NCBI RefSeq assembly: GCF_963678635.1
Contig: NC_087069.1
Span: forward strand, 52,984,251-53,048,250
From: Symsagittifera roscoffensis
Taxonomy: Eukaryota; Xenacoelomorpha; Acoela; Convolutidae
Direction: 5' to 3'
DNA length: 64,000 bases
The notes below the pieces were generated by a model. The model searched no databases, had not been told where the DNA came from, and saw only the letters and a list, made by a program, of their open reading frames with translations. This document shows positions 60,701 to 64,000 of the stretch, piece after piece. The stretch's first letter is position 1; each line of letters begins with the position of its first letter. The translations under genes were made by a program, and so were the position numbers.

Positions 60701-63057
60701 CAAACAGGAATAAAAAATTGTTTAACTTTAGTCTCATCTGAAACTACATTGAAAAACACTTGCAAAAACTGAAGAAACATTGAACTTGCAAACACTTGAA
60801 CAACACATGCACTACATTGAAAATGTTGTCATGAAAAACTTTGAACTATAAAATATATTTGTGCGATCCGGAGCAAAAAAAAACAAAAAATACAACGAAA
60901 ATTGCTTACAGCACAAGAAAAAATCAGTAACGTAGCAGCTAAGACGACAATCTTTGAGCAGACACCAGTTGAGCCGAAAAAAAAACTTAATTCATGGAAA
61001 AAAAATATTTAAAGTTCGCCTAAGATTCTAAGCTGAACAACACTTGCTTCTGCTATGAATTTTGTTAACAACACAAGCAAAATCCATGATGTGGCAATTT
61101 AGTTGACAAACCTTGAGCAGACAAATGAAAGGCTGACAATTCAATTACACGAAATTTGTTTCAATTGCATAAAAACTAAAAAATTAGGGTCTGGACGAGA
61201 CGCGAGCCCCATATCTTAGGATTCAAAGGCGACAGTTTTACCCTTAGGCCAATTGGGAAGGAACTTGAAAGGTGTTACTGTTCAATATTTAAGACACGGA
61301 GGCGAAGCGGTACGACAATAAAAGCATCACGAGCTAGCAGACAGGAAAGGAGAGCAACTAAGTAAACAAACGGAAACATTTTCGGTAAATCCACAACTAA
61401 AAAACTTCAAAAGCCTGGAATGCTGTTTTATTTGCGGAAAACACGTCCAGAAACACATTCCATAGCGTCTAAAAAAAACTCAAAAACAAAAAAACTGTTG
61501 TCATGAAAAACTTTGAACTAAATAAAAAAAATAGGAAAAAATAAGTTAATTAAGTAGAATTACAAATTGCAAAATGAAATTATAAAAGGCAACTTACATG
61601 GAAATTGCGTACAGCAAAAAACCTAAGATGTGGCAACTAAGCCGACAAAACAAAAGCAGACAAATAATCAGCCGACAAATTTTGGAGAATATTTCCCATT
61701 TAAAAAAAATCAGGTCCTACTCAGATTCGAACCCACGACCCCGGCTATATCTGGCGCATTCGCTACCTCCAGTCTAAGGCTACCTCTTTAACATTCTATT
61801 TTTGCTTGTTTGTTGTTTCAGACGCTACAGTTAAACATTGAATGGTTAATGAATTAAATAAATATATCATTTTGACACGCTTACTATGAATAATGGCCGT
61901 TCACAAATTTATCCTTCAGCTTTTTTCTTTGCATGAACAAATTGAATAAGCGAACTCACTTCGCATATGACCCTGTGCATAACTTCTGCTGTCCCCCCAA
62001 TACTGTTCCCTGTCGACCCCCTTCCTCCTCCTTCCTTCTGATTGGTGCTGCTCGCTTGTGTCTGTATGGCAGTTGTGGTTGTTGTTCTGTTGGGGTTGTT
62101 TACGGATGAGTCAGAGGGAATGTAGACCTGCTTCAGTCTCTGGTCAACATCAGCTGCCTTCAGTCTCTTCTGTCTCATGTACCTGTCTGTAGTCTTCCAC
62201 ATGTAGTAGTATCTGCACATACAACAAAATACTATTTTAGCCCAAAAATAAATTATTATCATATACAATCACGCACCACGCTCATTACTCAAAAAATATG
62301 AAAAAAATTGGGCATGTCTTAGTGCACTTAAAGTTCGCTTCTGTAAAACGAGGTACAAAAATACAATAGTTGGAGGCTTTGTGGGCAGTTTTGACCTTTT
62401 TGATCGCAAAGTTTTCTTTGCAACTGTAAATGATCAGCCCCCCTCGCTTACTCTATGATGGCGTGTAGTGTCTTCCAGGGAAACATCTGCTGTTGGATGG
62501 AGAGGAAGTCCTTGCCCATCTTATCAAGTGCCTCCTCGAACAGATTCGCCTCATACACAGACCACGCCTCCATCTCGTCCCTGCATATTAAAGTTAACTT
62601 TTTTTAGTTGGCTCAACAGTTGGTTCAATTTATGGATCTAATCCCAAAGAAATGAGTTCAAATTTTGATCAAATTTCATTGCTATCTTGGTAAATTACTT
62701 TTATTTTTTTTTTCCAAAATCAAGTTTCTCCATATTAAATTCTGACTTTTTACTGATTAACGTCAACGTCACTTTTCGAACTCATTATGTGATAATTTTT
62801 CGATTTTTTAAAGTTAACAAAAGCTACGATTATATGTAGAAAAGTGCTTTTTTCAAACATTTTGCCGTTGCTTACACACATTAGCCTACCGTATGAGGAG
62901 TGGTCCTTTCTCTGTGACCAGACTGAGCATGATGTCTGTGAGGCTGTACTTGTGTCGGCTAATTTGACTGTAGGCCACCTGCACACAAGTGTCTCTACTG
63001 GCACTACATGCACTGTGCAACAGTCCAGGGTCCTTCGAGTTACCATAGGAGAGAGAC
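54727..63057 (-). CDS. MTA: MTA-family NuRD subunit (metastasis-associated protein), SANT to C terminus; 5' exons outside window
   Basis: Eight minus-strand exons join with matching phases: 62890-63057, 62452-62580, 61960-62212, 57786-57883, 57091-57208, 56304-56468, 55471-55614 and 54727-55107 (stop), about 485 residues. The first two give the SANT domain, from ASRDT to [20 protein letters not shown] and [11 protein letters not shown]. Exon 3 adds [11 protein letters not shown] and LKQVYIP. The exon 3/4 junction makes a GATA zinc finger (CEGC...[16 protein letters not shown]). Exons 5-6 encode a C2H2 finger ([13 protein letters not shown] + [10 protein letters not shown]) and a second, irregular one. 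Exon 7 matches the conserved KTRxxFYL..T region ([13 protein letters not shown]). Exon 8 has [17 protein letters not shown] and KKCGRRPC, equivalent to the C-terminal MTA motif that contacts RBBP4/7. MTA scaffolds HDAC1/2 in the nucleus. BAH and ELM2 exons should lie beyond 64000. Intron 6 appears to use CAG|GCGAGC, a GC-AG donor, or a poor GT three codons earlier... TAT|GTACAG, two codons upstream. Confidence 0.94.
55615..56240 (-). repeat. Intronic copies of the end of MTA exon 6
   Basis: The exon end ([12 protein letters not shown], 56304-56340) is echoed three times in the following intron on the same strand. The copies are 56209-56232 (LKKDTYIQ), 56033-56070 ([13 protein letters not shown]) and 55688-55720 (LTKKYTYCQ). 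Each ends in CAG followed by G. They are not obviously spliced: only the first has a GC-type donor-like GCAAGA, and none has GT. They look like diverged tandem duplicates of the exon border. Confidence 0.7.
57884..59884. other. MTA intron, left half
   Basis: No nested gene or repeat match is seen in about 2 kb. Short frames (for example minus 59348-59542, a hydrophobic 64-codon reading) have no support. Confidence 0.5.
59885..60520. repeat. Dispersed repeat family (AGCTAAAGCTGG type), tandem block
   Basis: It starts with CTAGAGGTCAGCTAAAGCTGG (59898 on). There follow three or four units of about 150 bases carrying GGGAGGGTAGTTTTNGAGAAAA, GACTTTTNGAGGGTAATAAC, and then GCCGNTTATNCAGGGNAGC, TTTCCACAACCTGTT. 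The same cassette occurs at 37600-37970 and 63145-64000. Open frames here (60012-60305 and minus 60201-60518) read the repeat and are not genes. Confidence 0.75.
60900..61265 (-). repeat. tRNA-derived SINE, degenerate copies
   Basis: Two tails of the family (TAGCAGCTAAGACGACAATC at 60935 and TGTGGCAATTTAGTTGACAA at 61093) appear on the minus strand. The second is adjacent to a tRNA-like stretch at 61190-61262, whose minus strand has GGCCTAAGGGTAAAAC (A-box side) and GGGGCTCGCGTCTCG (B-box side). Confidence 0.5.
61620..61786 (-). repeat. tRNA-derived SINE, best-preserved copy
   Basis: On the minus strand a tRNA-like head (61713-61786) has an A box within GTAGCCTTAGACTGGAGG and a perfect B box GGTTCGAATCT; the ends AGGT/ACCT pair. 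It is followed by the family tail, which on the plus strand reads TGTGGCAACTAAGCCGACAA, AGCAGACAAATAATCAGCCG (about 61631-61680). The head plus fixed tail, shared with 48250, 51290 and 61093, marks it as a SINE and not a tRNA gene. It sits in the MTA intron between the GATA-finger half-exons. Confidence 0.7.
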
Positions 63058-63143
63058 CTGGATAAAAAAGTAAACGTGATTTCGGTGAGGAAATCAGCAG
63101 CACCGTGGAATCTCTGTGAGAAGGGCCAAATCACTGAAATAAA

Positions 63144-64000
63144 CTAGAGGCCCAGCTAAAACTGGAGGTACCTGTTTGATAATTTTTGAATTTGTTGTAC
63201 TGATGCAAGAAGTAGATAATTTCAAAAATTTAAAAAACTGGGCTTCACCCAAAACTTAAATTGTTGCTCTATTAAAACATGAGTGAAAAATTTTTGCGAT
63301 TTTCGAATTTTCCCACAAACTTTTTTTGTACACATTTCCCGTGGTAGCTGAGAAGAAAAGTTAGTTTTTCAAGTTGTGTATCAAAATTCTGACACAGAAT
63401 CGAAGTTGCACTTCGCATACACAAAGAAAATTATGACCGATAACACTACTGGGAAAATCTGAATAAGTACAACTTTGAGTCCACAATATTTCTTAAGTGA
63501 CGCACGCCAATAATGAGTCTACATAATTGCTAAATGACACAAGCCAATTACGAAGCATTAGCAGTACCAGTCAATTTGAAAAAAAAAAGAAATTTACCGA
63601 CTAAAATGCCTCAATTTATATAGCGGACGCATTTTAACTAGTATACGAAAAAGTTTATTAAAAACATACGACCCTGTCCAGGTTCGAACCCTCTTATTTT
63701 GTTGCGGGTCTCCTTCCCTACCTCTACGCTACAGATCCATCATATCTTGAAGCTAAACTGCTACTAGAGGCCCAGCTAAAGCTGGAGGTACCGGTTTGAT
63801 ATTTTTTAAATTGTTGTACTTATGCGGGATGAAGTAGGTATTTCAAAAAACTTAAGCATTGGGCTTCACCCAAAACCTTGATTGTTGCTCTATTAAAAAA
63901 CGAGTGAAAAATTTGTAGTTATAGAACTTTTCCACAGAAACATGCTTCTTGTTCAAATTTTAAGGCGCAGCATCTTATGCACGGACGTTTCTCACAACCT
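63144..64000. repeat. Dispersed repeat family with embedded tRNA-like sequence, two tandem copies
   Basis: ACTAGAGGCCCAGCTAAARC followed by TGGAGGTACC occurs at 63146 and again at 63764. Both are followed by TTGTTGTACT, GGGCTTCACCCAAAAC and TTGTTGCTCTATTAAAA. Between them, just before the second copy, lies a minus-strand tRNA-like stretch (63670-63738) with B box GGTTCGAACC and A-box-like TAGCGTAGAGG. The second copy runs off the window with a CTTATGCACGGACGTTTCTC tract. It lies in an MTA intron, since the exon at 62890-63057 begins in mid-codon. Confidence 0.75.

Noticed and set aside
61713-61786. Possible functional tRNA gene
   Set aside because: A and B boxes are good, but the anticodon arm is poor and the sequence is fused to a tail shared by other copies, so it is a SINE.
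63670-63738. Possible functional tRNA gene on the minus strand
   Set aside because: It has a B box and a D-arm-like sequence, but no convincing cloverleaf, and it lies within a dispersed repeat unit.

Overview
This is eukaryotic, almost certainly metazoan, DNA. It is AT-rich (I estimate about 30% GC by eye), has short phase-matched exons with GT-AG introns, and is crowded with degenerate transposons and tandem repeats. No bacterial operons, rRNA or CRISPR are visible. Two conserved animal genes can be rebuilt exon by exon: a caspase on the minus strand (7.7-11.8 kb, prodomain not found) and the C-terminal part of an MTA-family NuRD subunit on the minus strand (54.7-63.1 kb, its 5' part lying beyond the right edge). 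I cannot fix the phylum; an aquatic invertebrate is likely.

Layout. 1-3.2 kb: a frameshifted protein-primed DNA polymerase B of the Polinton/Maverick type, running off the left edge. 4.27-4.51 kb: two interlocked inverted repeats. 5-7.3 kb: two copies of a CCCGGGTTGAC-ended element. 7.7-11.8 kb: caspase exons, with a repeat-filled intron. 12.4-12.9 kb: a long ATGT microsatellite. 13-26 kb: GT-biased, duplicated, mostly non-coding DNA holding a TTATAATC palindrome cluster, a 0.5-kb tandem duplication and a pair of related minus-strand ORF remnants. 25.9-29.9 kb: a decayed Ty3/gypsy-like LTR element with a nested inverted-repeat element. 30.3-30.7 kb: the first two coding exons of an unrecognised acidic protein. 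33.3-35.3 kb: a decayed non-LTR reverse transcriptase. 35.6-36.1 kb: an array of GGAATCC-cored palindromes.

43.5-45.9 kb: two related minus-strand loci encoding a small HNH/treble-clef-like domain, both frameshifted. 46.2-54.2 kb: transposon remnants, segmental duplications, a tiny GC-rich inverted-repeat element and a 0.2-kb tandem array. 54.7-63.1 kb: the MTA gene, whose introns carry tRNA-like SINEs and a second dispersed repeat family. The window ends in that repeat family.

The caspase (apoptosis or proteolytic signalling) and MTA (Mi-2/NuRD chromatin repression) are ordinary host genes with no evident functional link. No complete new multi-gene system is visible. The best leads are the interlocked inverted repeats, the intronic echoes of an MTA exon end, the C2H2 fingers in MTA and the paired HNH-like loci.
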